From: Ruegeria spongiae
GTDB lineage: Bacteria > Pseudomonadota > Alphaproteobacteria > Rhodobacterales > Rhodobacteraceae
Direction: 5' to 3'
Assembly (NCBI RefSeq): GCF_023502395.1
Contig: NZ_JAMFMB010000008.1
Location: 62,001-126,000, forward strand
Length of the DNA: 64,000 nucleotides
Part shown: one piece after another, positions 18,511-27,867 of the stretch
How positions within the stretch are numbered: position 1 is the first letter of the stretch
Layout: each line of letters opens with the position of its first letter
Program-made: the position numbers and the translations under genes
The notes under the pieces: model-generated
Database searches by the model: none
Told to the model about the DNA's origin: nothing
Seen by the model: only the letters and a program-made list of their open reading frames with translations

Positions 18511-19518
18511 CTATTTCATCTCGGCGCGCGCATTGCGCACATTCCAGACCAGGATTGGCATCACCAGGATCATGATCACGATGGCCGAGGCCGATCCGAT
18601 ACCCCAGTCATCAGCGCGAAACAGCTTGTCGTACATGTAGTTGGCGAGAACCTGCGTCTCCCATTGGCCGTTGGTCATGGCAAAGACGATGTCAAAGACC
18701 TTGAGCACGGTGATAGTGATTGTGGTCCAGACCACCAGAATGGTGTTCTTGATCTGCGGCACCTTGATCTTGAAGAAGATCTGGAACGGGTTGGCCCCGT
18801 CGACAATCGCCGCCTCGACGGTTTCCTCAGGGATGCCGCGCAGAGCGGCGGACAGGATGACCATGGCAAAGCCGGTCTGAATCCAGATCAGCACGATCAT
18901 CAGGAAGAAAGAATTCCAGAACGGGGTGGTTAACCAGGTTTGCGGCTCGGCCCCACCCAACGCGATGTAGATGGCGTTCAACACGCCGATCTGGTCCTGT
19001 TCGAGGGGGCGTGTGTCATAGACCAGCTTCCAGATCACTGCCGCGCCGACAAACGAGATCGCCATCGGCATGAAGATCAGCGATTTCGCCAAATTGCCCC
19101 ATCTGATCCGGTCGGTCAGCTGCGCGGCCAGCAGGCCAAAACCGGTGGACATGGCTGGCACCACGATCAGCCACAGCATGTTGTTGCGCATGGCCTCCCA
19201 GAACTTGGGCTCCTGCATCATCTGCTGGTAGTTCTGCAGCCCGACCCATTTATAGCCGCCTCCGGGCACCCGATCGGTCAGCGAAAGGCGCAGGGTTTCG
19301 ACAACCGGATAGGCCAGATAAAGCCCCAGCGCCAAAAGCGCGGGAAACAGAAACAGCCAGGGCCGGATCAGGTTCGCGCGGTTGATGTTGCGGCCCGCAT
19401 TGGGACCGCGCGGGGGGTAGAGAACCTTGTCGAGAAACTGGTTGGAGAGGTAGAAATAGCCGACACAACCGACCACTCCGATCACGATGGTCATAAGACC
19501 CTGCAGCGCTGGGCTCAT
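18511..19518 (-). CDS. aglF: Alpha-glucoside ABC permease AglF
   Basis: A 335-residue MalF-type permease with about eight membrane segments and an EAA loop (VEAAIVDGANPFQIFFKIKVP) near residue 240. The IRPWLFLFPALLALGLYLAYP helix is typical of CUT1 permeases. It follows aglE after 79 bases, a gap that may allow differential expression of the binding protein. Confidence 0.93.
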   Translation of the reverse strand: MSPALQGLMTIVIGVVGCVGYFYLSNQFLDKVLYPPRGPNAGRNINRANLIRPWLFLFPALLALGLYLAYPVVETLRLSLTDRVPGGGYKWVGLQNYQQMMQEPKFWEAMRNNMLWLIVVPAMSTGFGLLAAQLTDRIRWGNLAKSLIFMPMAISFVGAAVIWKLVYDTRPLEQDQIGVLNAIYIALGGAEPQTWLTTPFWNSFFLMIVLIWIQTGFAMVILSAALRGIPEETVEAAIVDGANPFQIFFKIKVPQIKNTILVVWTTITITVLKVFDIVFAMTNGQWETQVLANYMYDKLFRADDWGIGSASAIVIMILVMPILVWNVRNARAEMK

Positions 19519-19597
19519 CTCTCATGCTCCGGGAAGGGGAAAGGGGTGGGGCAGCCCGAGGAAACCCGGATTGTCCCTGCTCGTGAGTGAGTGGGGG

Positions 19598-20956
19598 TTA
19601 TTGCAATGCGTCCCAGGAGGACTGGATTTCTCGGGCAACAGTTGCCGCATCCTTCGCCCCAGACGAATAGTCGACCATTCCAGTCCAGAACGCCCCAGCG
19701 CCAACGGCACCTGGCATCAGGTCAGAGCCGTCGAAACGAAAGGTGGTAGCGTTGGTGAGAATTTCACCCTGTCCTCGTTGGGTATCATTCGCATAGTTTT
19801 TGGGATTGGCGCCCAGATGCGGCGTAAGAAAACCGTCCTGAGACATCATGATCTCATGGGCAAATGGTGTTTTGAGGAACTCAACGAAAGCTTCGGCTGC
19901 GGGGCTCGGGTTCGTAATTGTGAACAGCGTGCCTGCCCCAAGAACCGGTGTCCCTAGATCTTTTTCCGAATAGGCCGGGAAGTAAAAGAAATCGGCATCT
20001 GCGCCCAACTCAGTGCCTTCAGGGAAATAGGCTGGAATGAAGGAGGCCTGCCGATGCATCATGCAGGTTGGGGGGCTTTCGAACAAACCTTTGGGGCTGT
20101 CTCGGAAATCGATCGCGGCGGTATCGTCCGCACTTCCCGAGACATAATCATCGTTGCGTGCAAAGCTGCCATATTCTTCGATGGCTGCAACGACACGCGG
20201 GTCGTCAAACTTCATTTCATTGGATACCCATGCGTCATAGACCTCTGGCGGCTGAGTGCGCAGCATCAGATCTTCGACCCAGTCCGTCGCAGGCCAGCCA
20301 GTTGCTCCGCCTGAGGCCAAGCCGACGCATAGCGGCGTCTCGCCATCAGCAACCATTTGGTCCATGAGCGCCCTGAACTCCTCCATGGTATTTGGAACTT
20401 CGTACCCGAAATCCTCGAAATTTTCAGGAACATACCAAACGAGTGATTTGACGTTCACGTTGAAGAAGAAGCCATAGAAGTCGCTGGCACCATTACCATT
20501 GTCAAATGTTCCCAGATCGACCCAGGATTGACCGGCGGCAAAATTTTCTTTGATCCAATCGTCTGAGCCTGTTGGAAGTGGCGTTAGGTATCCGTTTTTG
20601 GCCATGTTTGCCGCAAGCCCCGGCTGGGGGAAAACAGTTAGGTTTGGCGCTGACCCTGCAGCGGCATCAATAAGGATCTGTTGTTCCAGAGAATCGGAGC
20701 CGACATAACTGGAGTCCGCTCCAGTGGCCTCGTCGAAATATGCGACAAGGTTCTCAAATGCTTTTCCCTCGCCAGCCAGCCACGGCCCGAATATTGTCAG
20801 CTTTTCGCCGGGCAGATCTGTCGAGGCGGCAAAGGCCTGATACCCGTCCCAGTTGAAGTTACCCTCCCCAACAGGGTGGATGAATGCGTCCTGAGCATGC
20901 GCCGCGCCAGCGACCAGTGCCAGTGCTGCGGTGCCCGCGAGCAATCTGTTGTTCAT
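19598..20956 (-). CDS. aglE: Alpha-glucoside-binding periplasmic protein AglE
   Basis: A 452-residue solute-binding protein of the CUT1 class, with a signal peptide cleaved after about residue 21 (AHA-Q). The ATG at 20956 follows GAGGAG by six bases. The mature protein delivers alpha-glucosides to AglFG. Base composition stands out: sampled stretches are about 47-52% GC against about 63% in aglG, and codon choice is correspondingly A/T-richer, which hints at replacement of this one gene by a transferred allele. Confidence 0.92.
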   Translation of the reverse strand: MNNRLLAGTAALALVAGAAHAQDAFIHPVGEGNFNWDGYQAFAASTDLPGEKLTIFGPWLAGEGKAFENLVAYFDEATGADSSYVGSDSLEQQILIDAAAGSAPNLTVFPQPGLAANMAKNGYLTPLPTGSDDWIKENFAAGQSWVDLGTFDNGNGASDFYGFFFNVNVKSLVWYVPENFEDFGYEVPNTMEEFRALMDQMVADGETPLCVGLASGGATGWPATDWVEDLMLRTQPPEVYDAWVSNEMKFDDPRVVAAIEEYGSFARNDDYVSGSADDTAAIDFRDSPKGLFESPPTCMMHRQASFIPAYFPEGTELGADADFFYFPAYSEKDLGTPVLGAGTLFTITNPSPAAEAFVEFLKTPFAHEIMMSQDGFLTPHLGANPKNYANDTQRGQGEILTNATTFRFDGSDLMPGAVGAGAFWTGMVDYSSGAKDAATVAREIQSSWDALQ

Positions 20957-21006
20957 TGTTTCTCCTCTCATCCGCGTGGGGTGCGGTGCCGTGAATCAGG
21001 CGCTTT

Positions 21007-21020
21007 CCAAAGCGCTTTGG
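21007..21020. promoter_or_regulatory. LacI-type operator, aglE side
   Basis: Perfect 14-bp palindrome CCAAAGCGCTTTGG in the aglE leader. Its core AAAGCGCTTT is repeated exactly at 21171-21180 in front of aglR. A symmetric site with a central CG is the classic LacI/GalR operator form. Confidence 0.8.
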
Positions 21021-21028
21021 ATTTCCCT

Positions 21029-21057
21029 TTGTGACGTTACGGAAGAGATTCTGTCAA
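21029..21057 (-). promoter_or_regulatory. Candidate aglE promoter
   Basis: On the minus strand a perfect -35 hexamer TTGACA (21057-21052) is followed after 17 bases by TCACAA (21034-21029) as a weak -10. The first agl palindrome begins eight bases further downstream, where a repressor would block initiation. Confidence 0.45.
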
Positions 21058-21170
21058 CACTTAGTATGAAAGCCGCAGGAAAAGGAGTGAAATTAGGTGG
21101 TCTTCCGCCCATGACCCAAAAACGATTGACGCAACGCGCTATTCCTTTCACAAATTACCCATGAAAATTG

Positions 21171-21180
21171 AAAGCGCTTT
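21171..21180. promoter_or_regulatory. LacI-type operator, aglR side
   Basis: Perfect 10-bp palindrome AAAGCGCTTT ending nine bases before the aglR ATG. It is identical to the core of the aglE-side site about 160 bp away, so AglR could bind both, repress itself and possibly loop the intervening DNA. Confidence 0.75.
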
Positions 21181-21189
21181 GAACGCCCC

Positions 21190-22224
21190 ATGAACCTGAA
21201 AACCCTCGCCAGGAAGCTGCAGCTGTCGCAGACCACCGTTAGCCGCGCACTGAACGGCTATCCCGAGGTAAGCGAGGCGACACGACGGCGTGTGGAAGAA
21301 GCGGCGCGCGAGCACAACTATCGACCCAACAGCCGCGCCAAGGGATTGGCTACCGGGCGCGCGATGGTGATCGGCCATGTAATCCCGGCCTCGACCCAGC
21401 ACGAAATGCTCAACCCTGTCTTTGGTGATTTCGTCGCCGGGGCCTCACGCGCCTATGCCACATACGGCTATGACATGATGTTCACCCGCGTCGATGATGG
21501 GGATGAGGAACAGATCTATCATGCTCTGGCGGCGAAGGGCTCGGTCGACGGGGTTATCCTGCAGGGTCCACGGGTCAACGACGTCCGCATTCCGCTGCTC
21601 AACCGCATTGGATTGCCCTTTATCGTGCATGGCCGCTCGTCGGGGATCGAGGAGAACTATTGCTGGGTGGACGTGAACAACAAACGCTCGTTCCAGCGGG
21701 CGACGGAATTTCTGATTGATCTGGGGCATAAGCGGATTGCGCTGATCAACGGGTTGGAAGACATGGACTTCGCCCATCGCCGCCGGGAAGGTTACGTCGA
21801 AGCGCTGAAAACGGCTGGAATAGAGCCTGATCCGACCTTGATGCGCAGCGCCGAGATGACCGAGGTTTACGGCCACCATGAGACCCGCGCGATGCTGAAG
21901 ATGGAGGAACCGCCAACCGCGATCCTTGCCGCATCGATGATCTCGGCCATCGGCGTGCGCCGGGCCATCGACGAGGCCGGGCTGACACTGGCGCGCGATG
22001 TGTCTGTCATCACCCACGACGATGACCTGTCTTATCTGCGCAACGGCTCGGACGTTCCGATCTTCACCGCCACGCGGTCCTCGGTGCAGCAGGCCGGAGA
22101 AATCCTGTCGCGGATGCTGATTGAAAAGATCGAACAGCCGGATGCGCCCAACCGAAACCACATGCTCGAGGCCGAGCTGGTGGTCGGCCGCTCGACAGGG
22201 CCAGCACCGGAGACAAGACGATGA
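21190..22224 (+). CDS. aglR: LacI-family regulator of the alpha-glucoside operon
   Basis: A 344-residue LacI/GalR protein. The N-terminal helix-turn-helix (TLARKLQLSQTTVSRALNGY, residues 4-23) and hinge helix are followed by a periplasmic-binding-protein-like sensor domain (about 60-335). It is divergent from aglE, with two matching palindromes between them, so it most likely represses agl genes until an alpha-glucoside binds. Its stop overlaps the GH1 gene start in ATGA, placing that glucosidase under the same control. Confidence 0.92.
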   Translation: MNLKTLARKLQLSQTTVSRALNGYPEVSEATRRRVEEAAREHNYRPNSRAKGLATGRAMVIGHVIPASTQHEMLNPVFGDFVAGASRAYATYGYDMMFTRVDDGDEEQIYHALAAKGSVDGVILQGPRVNDVRIPLLNRIGLPFIVHGRSSGIEENYCWVDVNNKRSFQRATEFLIDLGHKRIALINGLEDMDFAHRRREGYVEALKTAGIEPDPTLMRSAEMTEVYGHHETRAMLKMEEPPTAILAASMISAIGVRRAIDEAGLTLARDVSVITHDDDLSYLRNGSDVPIFTATRSSVQQAGEILSRMLIEKIEQPDAPNRNHMLEAELVVGRSTGPAPETRR

Positions 22225-23543
22225 TGCGCCACGCGCGGCAGGATTTTCCGCCCGGCTTTACCTTTGGGACGGCCACTTCGGCCTATCAGATCGAGGGCCA
22301 CGCGCTGGGCGGCGCGGGGCGAACTCACTGGGACAGTTTCGCCGCCACACCCGGCAATGTGGTGCGCGCGGAAAACGGCGCGCGCGCCTGCGAGCACTAT
22401 CTGCGCTATGAAGAAGACCTTGATCTGGTCGCAGCTGCCGGGTTCGACGCCTATCGGTTTTCCACCAGCTGGGCGCGGGTGCTGCCCGAAGGACGCGGCG
22501 TGGCGAACCAGGAGGGTCTGGATTTTTATGACCGGCTGGTGGATGCGATGCTGGCGCGCGGGATCAAGCCGCTTGCCACGCTTTATCACTGGGAACTGCC
22601 GTCACCGCTGGCTGATCTGGGCGGCTGGCGCAATCGCGACATCGCTGGCTGGTTCGCTGATTTTGCCGAGATCATCATGGGCCGGATCGGCGATCGCGTG
22701 CACTCGGTCGCGCCGATCAACGAGCCATGGTGCGTGGGATGGCTGAGCCACTTCCTTGGTCATCATGCGCCCGGCCTGCGCGACATCCGCGCCACTGCCC
22801 GCGCGATGCATCATGTGATGCTGGCCCATGGGCGCGCCATCCAGGCGATGCGGGCGCTCGGCATGGACAACCTGGGCGCGGTGTTCAATCTGGAATGGGC
22901 CGACCCTGCCGATAGCTCGCCCGAAGCGCGGCAGGCTGCGGATCTCTATGACGGCTATTACAACCGCTTCTTCCTGAGTGGCGTGTTCAAAAAATGCTAC
23001 CCCGAGAATGTGCTCGCCGGGCTGGGGCCGCATATGCCCAAGAACTGGCAAGATGATTTCGATACCATCGGCACGCCGGTCGACTGGTGCGGCATTAACT
23101 ACTACACCCGCAAGCTCATCGCACCCGATGATGGACCTTGGCCGCATCATCATGAGGCACCTGGACCGCTGCCCAAAACCCAGATGGGGTGGGAGATCTA
23201 TCCGCAGGGCCTCTTTGACTTCCTCAAGCGCACGGCGCGCGACTATACCGGTGACCTGCCGATCTACGTGACCGAAAACGGCATGGCCAATGACGACAGC
23301 CTCAAGGATGGCGCGGTGCCGGATCAGATGCGGATCGACTATCTGAACGACCATCTGGACGCGGTCAGATCCGCCATCGCGGAGGGTGTTCCGGTCGCGG
23401 GCTACATGATCTGGTCGCTGCTGGACAATTACGAATGGGCACTGGGATATGAAAAACGTTTCGGTCTGGTGCATGTGGATTTCGAGACCCTGACGCGCAC
23501 GCCCAAGGCCTCTTACCACGCGCTGGCGGCGATGCTGCGCTAG
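22221..23543 (+). CDS. GH1 beta-glucosidase
   Basis: A 440-residue GH1 enzyme. Acid/base E168 is in PINEPW and nucleophile E352 in VTENGMAND; the N-terminal FGTATSAYQIEG signature is at 15-26. It lacks a signal peptide, so it acts on imported or phosphorylation-free beta-glucosides in the cytoplasm. A beta-specific enzyme coupled to the regulator of an alpha-glucoside system suggests that the transporter or regulon covers both anomers. Confidence 0.93.
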   Translation: MMRHARQDFPPGFTFGTATSAYQIEGHALGGAGRTHWDSFAATPGNVVRAENGARACEHYLRYEEDLDLVAAAGFDAYRFSTSWARVLPEGRGVANQEGLDFYDRLVDAMLARGIKPLATLYHWELPSPLADLGGWRNRDIAGWFADFAEIIMGRIGDRVHSVAPINEPWCVGWLSHFLGHHAPGLRDIRATARAMHHVMLAHGRAIQAMRALGMDNLGAVFNLEWADPADSSPEARQAADLYDGYYNRFFLSGVFKKCYPENVLAGLGPHMPKNWQDDFDTIGTPVDWCGINYYTRKLIAPDDGPWPHHHEAPGPLPKTQMGWEIYPQGLFDFLKRTARDYTGDLPIYVTENGMANDDSLKDGAVPDQMRIDYLNDHLDAVRSAIAEGVPVAGYMIWSLLDNYEWALGYEKRFGLVHVDFETLTRTPKASYHALAAMLR

Positions 23544-23644
23544 ATTGTGCAGCACACGTCCTTGCGAGCGGGACGAAACAACTCTTTGCTTTGCGCAAAT
23601 GCGCCCCATTTGTTAGTCAAATCAGACACCACATCGGGGGTACC

Positions 23645-24094
23645 ATGAGCCGATTTTTCAAAGACCCGGACGCGATTGCCGCGCTTTCGCCCGAAGAATT
23701 CCACGTCACCCAACGCAGTGGCACCGAACGCCCCGGCACTGGCAAGCATCTGGGCAACAAAGATCCCGGCATCTATGTCTGCATCGTGTCGGGCGAGCCG
23801 CTGTTTGCCTCGGCGCATAAATACGAATCCGGCTGCGGCTGGCCGAGTTTCACCAAACCCATCGAACCTGCCCATGTACAGGAACTCGAAGACCGCGGTC
23901 TCGGCATGATCCGTACCGAGGTCCGCTCGACCCATGGCGACAGCCATCTGGGCCATGTCTTTCCGGACGGACCGCGCGAACATGGCGGGCTGCGCTACTG
24001 TATCAACTCGGCCTCGCTGCGTTTCATCCATCGTGATGAGATGGAGGCAGAGGGCTATGGGGACTACCTGGACCAAGTGGAGGATATCGCATGA
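23645..24094 (+). CDS. msrB: Peptide-methionine (R)-S-oxide reductase MsrB
   Basis: A 149-residue MsrB that reduces the R epimer of methionine sulfoxide. The catalytic cysteine is C119 in [10 protein letters not shown], and C64 in SGCGWPSF is well placed to resolve the disulfide. The histidine block [12 protein letters not shown] is present. The two CxxC zinc motifs of many MsrBs are missing, so this is the zinc-free form. The ATG at 23645 follows a GGGG run. It overlaps msrA in ATGA. Confidence 0.94.
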   Translation: MSRFFKDPDAIAALSPEEFHVTQRSGTERPGTGKHLGNKDPGIYVCIVSGEPLFASAHKYESGCGWPSFTKPIEPAHVQELEDRGLGMIRTEVRSTHGDSHLGHVFPDGPREHGGLRYCINSASLRFIHRDEMEAEGYGDYLDQVEDIA

Positions 24095-24603
24095 CGACCG
24101 AACGCGCCGTACTGGCGGGCGGATGTTTCTGGGGAATGCAGGACCTGATCCGCAAACTGCCCGGAGTGTCCAACACCCGCGTGGGATACACCGGCGGGGA
24201 TGTGCCCAACGCCACCTATCGCAATCATGGTACCCATGCCGAGGGGATCGAGATTGTCTTTGATCCTGCCGTGATCAGCTATCGCGATCTGCTGGCCTTC
24301 TTCTTTCAGATCCACGACCCCACCACGGCGAACCGGCAGGGCAATGATCGGGGCCTCAGCTATCGCTCGGCGATCTATTATGTGGACGAGGCGCAGAGTC
24401 AGACCGCGAACGACACCATTGCTGATGTGAACGCCTCGGGTCTGTGGCCCGGTACGGTGGTGACCGAAGTGGAGCCGGTGGGCGATTTCTGGGACGCCGA
24501 GCCAGAGCATCAGGACTATCTGGAACGTGTTCCCAACGGCTATACCTGCCACTTCCCGCGCCCCGGCTGGGTGCTGCCGAAACGGATGAATGCCGCTGAA
24601 TAG
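24091..24603 (+). CDS. msrA: Peptide-methionine (S)-S-oxide reductase MsrA
   Basis: A 170-residue MsrA with the catalytic GCFWG at 11-15 (C12) and the [13 protein letters not shown] and [13 protein letters not shown] blocks. No resolving cysteine pair is seen at the C-terminus, where a single cysteine occurs in GYTCHFPRP. The four-base overlap with msrB couples repair of both methionine-sulfoxide epimers. Confidence 0.95.
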   Translation: MTTERAVLAGGCFWGMQDLIRKLPGVSNTRVGYTGGDVPNATYRNHGTHAEGIEIVFDPAVISYRDLLAFFFQIHDPTTANRQGNDRGLSYRSAIYYVDEAQSQTANDTIADVNASGLWPGTVVTEVEPVGDFWDAEPEHQDYLERVPNGYTCHFPRPGWVLPKRMNAAE

Positions 24604-24611
24604 GCTCTGTC

Positions 24612-26615
24612 TTAGCCCGTTGCCACGCGGGGTCGTCCGCTGGCCTCGACCGTGAGCGTCGCCTCGACAAACACATCGCGCGCTTCGACGCGGGCGGTGC
24701 GGATATCTCGCGCGGTCAGCAGGCGGATATCCTCGGCACCCGCCGCGCGCGCTTCAGCCTCGGCAATGTCTCGCAGCGTGTCTTCCAGCATCGTCATGGC
24801 CGCATCTGGGTCGCCAAAGTCACGCGGACCGCTGTCCAGATGTACCCGGTATTTGCCCTCTGACGGTGCGGTGACGACACCGCTGCGGCGAAAGGTGACG
24901 CGACCCACCACCGCGCCGATTGCATTCGCAACACCCGCATGTTCCGGAAGCACCATCCGGCAGCGCAGGCGCGTGCCGACTGCCGGATAATAGGTCGGGG
25001 CCGAGGCACCCAACCCGATCACATCGACGTTCAGCGCGGTATCAAGCGCCAGCAACCCACGATGCGCCGACAGCCCTTTGCGGGTCAGGGCATGGCGGGC
25101 CAACACGCTGGCCGGGATGCCAAATTCTGCCTCTTCTTCGGCAAAAGCGGCCTCCAGCAAGGTTTCCACTGTCTGCCCGGTCAATTGATCGACGATCATC
25201 CGGGCCAGATCGTGCGCGCTTTCCGCCAGCCATTTGCCCGAGCCAACCCGCTTGCGCGCAAACAGCGTCAGCGCCTTTTCCGCCGCTTCTTTGTCCCAGG
25301 AAGACAGCGTGCCAAGCAGATGGCAGGCATCCGAGGGCGTCACGCCAGCAACCTGTGCCACTCCGCGATCCACCAATCTGTTAAGCGCCGCATGATCCAT
25401 CCGCGTCCGCAGCAGCGCCGCCATCGGGTGCACCGCCTCACCGATCCGGTCCATCAGAGCCTGTTCCCGTCCGCCCAGACCACCGGTATCCACACCCGGC
25501 ACGGCGCGGACAAAGCGGGCGTCATGTTCGCCCGGTGTGGTCGCCCGTAGCTGAACCTCAAGGCTGTCATGCACCAGTTCGGGGGCTTCACGGGCAATGA
25601 GCGCAACCGGCAACACCCGGCGCGGACCGAGCTGCACGCCCCCGCGCAGCCCTTCGGCCTGAACGTGAACCTGACTGTCCCCGCCCAAGCCGGATGTGCG
25701 CATCGCAACCGCCTCGACCATGGTGCGGAATCCGCCCACACGCGCGCCTGCCGGGTCAATCGCGGGCTTGCCGTCGCGGATCAGGGCCACATCCGTGGTC
25801 GTACCGCCAATATCCGAAACCAACGCATCCTGCGCGCCGGTCAGCCAGCGCGCGCCCACGATCGAGGCTGCTGGCCCGCTGAGAATGGTTTCGATCGGCC
25901 GTGCCCGTGCCTGTTCAGCCGACATCAGTGCGCCATCGCCGCGCACCACCATCATCGGCGCGGTGATGCCCAACTCGCCCAGCACATCCTGCGCCCGCCC
26001 GATCAACCGGTCGATCATGCCGATCAGCCGCGCATTCAAAACTGCGGTCACCGCCCGTTTCGGCCCGTTCAGCTTGGCCGATAGCTGGTGCGAACATGTC
26101 ACCGGCGCGCCGGTGTATTCGCGAATGATGCGTGCCGCCTCCAGCTCATGCGCCGGGTTTCGGGTGGCGAACTGCGCCGCGACCGCATAGCCGGACACGC
26201 CACTTTCAGTCTCTAAAAAGGCAAGAAGCGCCGCCTTGTCGAATTCCTTGGCCTCATTTCCCGCATGGCTGTGCCCGCCCGCAACAACCAGCGCCGGATC
26301 GCCTTTCAGGGCGTCACGCAAGCCATGCCGATCCAGATCGCTTTCGCGGAACCCGACATAGATCAGGGCGACCCGCCCGCCCTGACCCTCGACCAGAGCA
26401 TTGGTGGCAAGGGTGGTCGACAAAGACGCCATCGAGATCTGATCCGCGCCCACACCCGCACTGTCCAGCACCGCACGTACGGCAGCGCCGACGCCGATGG
26501 CCAGATCGGACCGGGTGGTCAGCGCCTTGGCGCTTGCCACCACCTCGGTCTCGTCCCGAACCAGCACCGCGTCGGTATAAGTGCCACCCGTGTCCACCCC
26601 CAAAGCCAGGGTCAT
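24612..26615 (-). CDS. Hydantoinase/5-oxoprolinase family protein, A-type subunit
   Basis: A 667-residue ASKHA-fold protein of the HyuA/HydA family. The N-terminal phosphate loop GVDTGGTYTDAVL and the second loop VSDIGGTTTDVALI mark the ATP site. I chose the ATG at 26615, which has GGAGG six bases upstream. Family members hydrolyse 5-oxoproline, hydantoins or carboxylate acetone-type compounds, normally with a B subunit. No B subunit is adjacent, so substrate and partner are unknown. It faces msrA convergently with an eight-base gap. Confidence 0.88.
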   Translation of the reverse strand: MTLALGVDTGGTYTDAVLVRDETEVVASAKALTTRSDLAIGVGAAVRAVLDSAGVGADQISMASLSTTLATNALVEGQGGRVALIYVGFRESDLDRHGLRDALKGDPALVVAGGHSHAGNEAKEFDKAALLAFLETESGVSGYAVAAQFATRNPAHELEAARIIREYTGAPVTCSHQLSAKLNGPKRAVTAVLNARLIGMIDRLIGRAQDVLGELGITAPMMVVRGDGALMSAEQARARPIETILSGPAASIVGARWLTGAQDALVSDIGGTTTDVALIRDGKPAIDPAGARVGGFRTMVEAVAMRTSGLGGDSQVHVQAEGLRGGVQLGPRRVLPVALIAREAPELVHDSLEVQLRATTPGEHDARFVRAVPGVDTGGLGGREQALMDRIGEAVHPMAALLRTRMDHAALNRLVDRGVAQVAGVTPSDACHLLGTLSSWDKEAAEKALTLFARKRVGSGKWLAESAHDLARMIVDQLTGQTVETLLEAAFAEEEAEFGIPASVLARHALTRKGLSAHRGLLALDTALNVDVIGLGASAPTYYPAVGTRLRCRMVLPEHAGVANAIGAVVGRVTFRRSGVVTAPSEGKYRVHLDSGPRDFGDPDAAMTMLEDTLRDIAEAEARAAGAEDIRLLTARDIRTARVEARDVFVEATLTVEASGRPRVATG

Positions 26616-26686
26616 GCTTGCCTCCTGCATATTGCGACCCGAGAGGTAGAGTGCGAGGCCTGAAACATCCAGCCTGTTTGCGTCAT

Positions 26687-27724
26687 CTATGGCAAACGTC
26701 CGACAGCCCAGGACGCCGCGTCCGAAACCGCTTCATCCGGGTCATTCAGCAAGGCCTGTGCGACCGGCTTCAACGCGGCATCATCCGAATTGCCGATGGC
26801 ATAGAGCACGTTGCGCACAAAACGGTTGCGCCCGATCCGCTTGATTGGCGAACCCGAGAATTTTGCGCGAAATCCGGCATCATCCAGCATGGCAAGTTCC
26901 GCCAGATTGGGGGCCAGCAGATCGTTACGCGCAGCGTAGCGCAGATCGCTGGCCGCGACTGCAAACTTGTTCCAGGGGCAGGCGGCAAGGCAGTCGTCGC
27001 AGCCATAAATCCGGTTGCCCAACTTCCCGCGCAAGCTCGCGTCGACCGGCCCCTTGTGCTCGATCGTCAGATAAGAAATGCAGCGCCGCGCATCCAACTG
27101 GTAGGGCGCGGGAAACGCGTCGGTCGGGCAGGCGTCCAGACAGGCGCGGCAGGACCCGCATCGGTCCGGTTCGGCCAGATCGGTGGGCAGGTCAAGCGTA
27201 GTAAAAACAGAGCCTATGAAGGCCCAGTTGCCCCAATCCCGGCTGACAAGATTTGTGTGCTTGCCCTGCCAGCCCAGCCCGGCAGCTTGACCCAATGCCT
27301 TCTCGGGCACTGGTGCGGTATCGACAAACACCTTTACCTCGCCTCCTGCCTCGCCAATCAGCCACCGCGCCAACCGCTTGAGCCGCTTCTTGACCAGATC
27401 GTGGTAGTCCTTGTTCTGCGCATAGACCGAGATCGCGCCCTTGCCCCGCCGCTTTAGAATGGCGCGCGGATCGTGATCCGGGGCATAGCTTTCGGCCAGC
27501 ATGATCACGGTTTTCGCCTCGGGCCACAAAGCCTGCGGATCGCCGCGCCAATGTGTTCGCTCGGCCATCCAGCCCATCTGCCCGTGATACCCGGCCTCGA
27601 CAAACCGCGCCAAACGCCCCGGCACTTCGGGCACATCCCCTGGCCGACAAAGCCGGCAGGAGACGAACCCCTCGGTCCGGGCCTGTTGCACCAGTTTCGC
27701 CTTTAACCCGGATCCGATTTTCAT
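26687..27724 (-). CDS. queG: Epoxyqueuosine reductase
   Basis: A 345-residue cobalamin- and iron-sulfur-dependent enzyme of the last queuosine step in tRNA. Catalytic D135 sits in [13 protein letters not shown]. Two [4Fe-4S] sites are visible: C189, C192, C195, C199 ([12 protein letters not shown]) and C242, C245, C249 with C215. The C-terminal part is HEAT-like ([17 protein letters not shown]). It is single, about 70 bases downstream of the HyuA-type gene on the same strand. Confidence 0.95.
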   Translation of the reverse strand: MKIGSGLKAKLVQQARTEGFVSCRLCRPGDVPEVPGRLARFVEAGYHGQMGWMAERTHWRGDPQALWPEAKTVIMLAESYAPDHDPRAILKRRGKGAISVYAQNKDYHDLVKKRLKRLARWLIGEAGGEVKVFVDTAPVPEKALGQAAGLGWQGKHTNLVSRDWGNWAFIGSVFTTLDLPTDLAEPDRCGSCRACLDACPTDAFPAPYQLDARRCISYLTIEHKGPVDASLRGKLGNRIYGCDDCLAACPWNKFAVAASDLRYAARNDLLAPNLAELAMLDDAGFRAKFSGSPIKRIGRNRFVRNVLYAIGNSDDAALKPVAQALLNDPDEAVSDAASWAVGRLP

Positions 27725-27867
27725 CTGGCTAAAATATCTGCCGTTTTGCCTTGGTCAACACCTGGTTCCAAGGCCAGCGCGCGCAATGTGGAACCCCCTC
27801 CGGTTTCGTGGACGATAATGCGCTATTTCTCACCGGCCATTCGAGTGCTTCATCTGTTTGGAAACAG

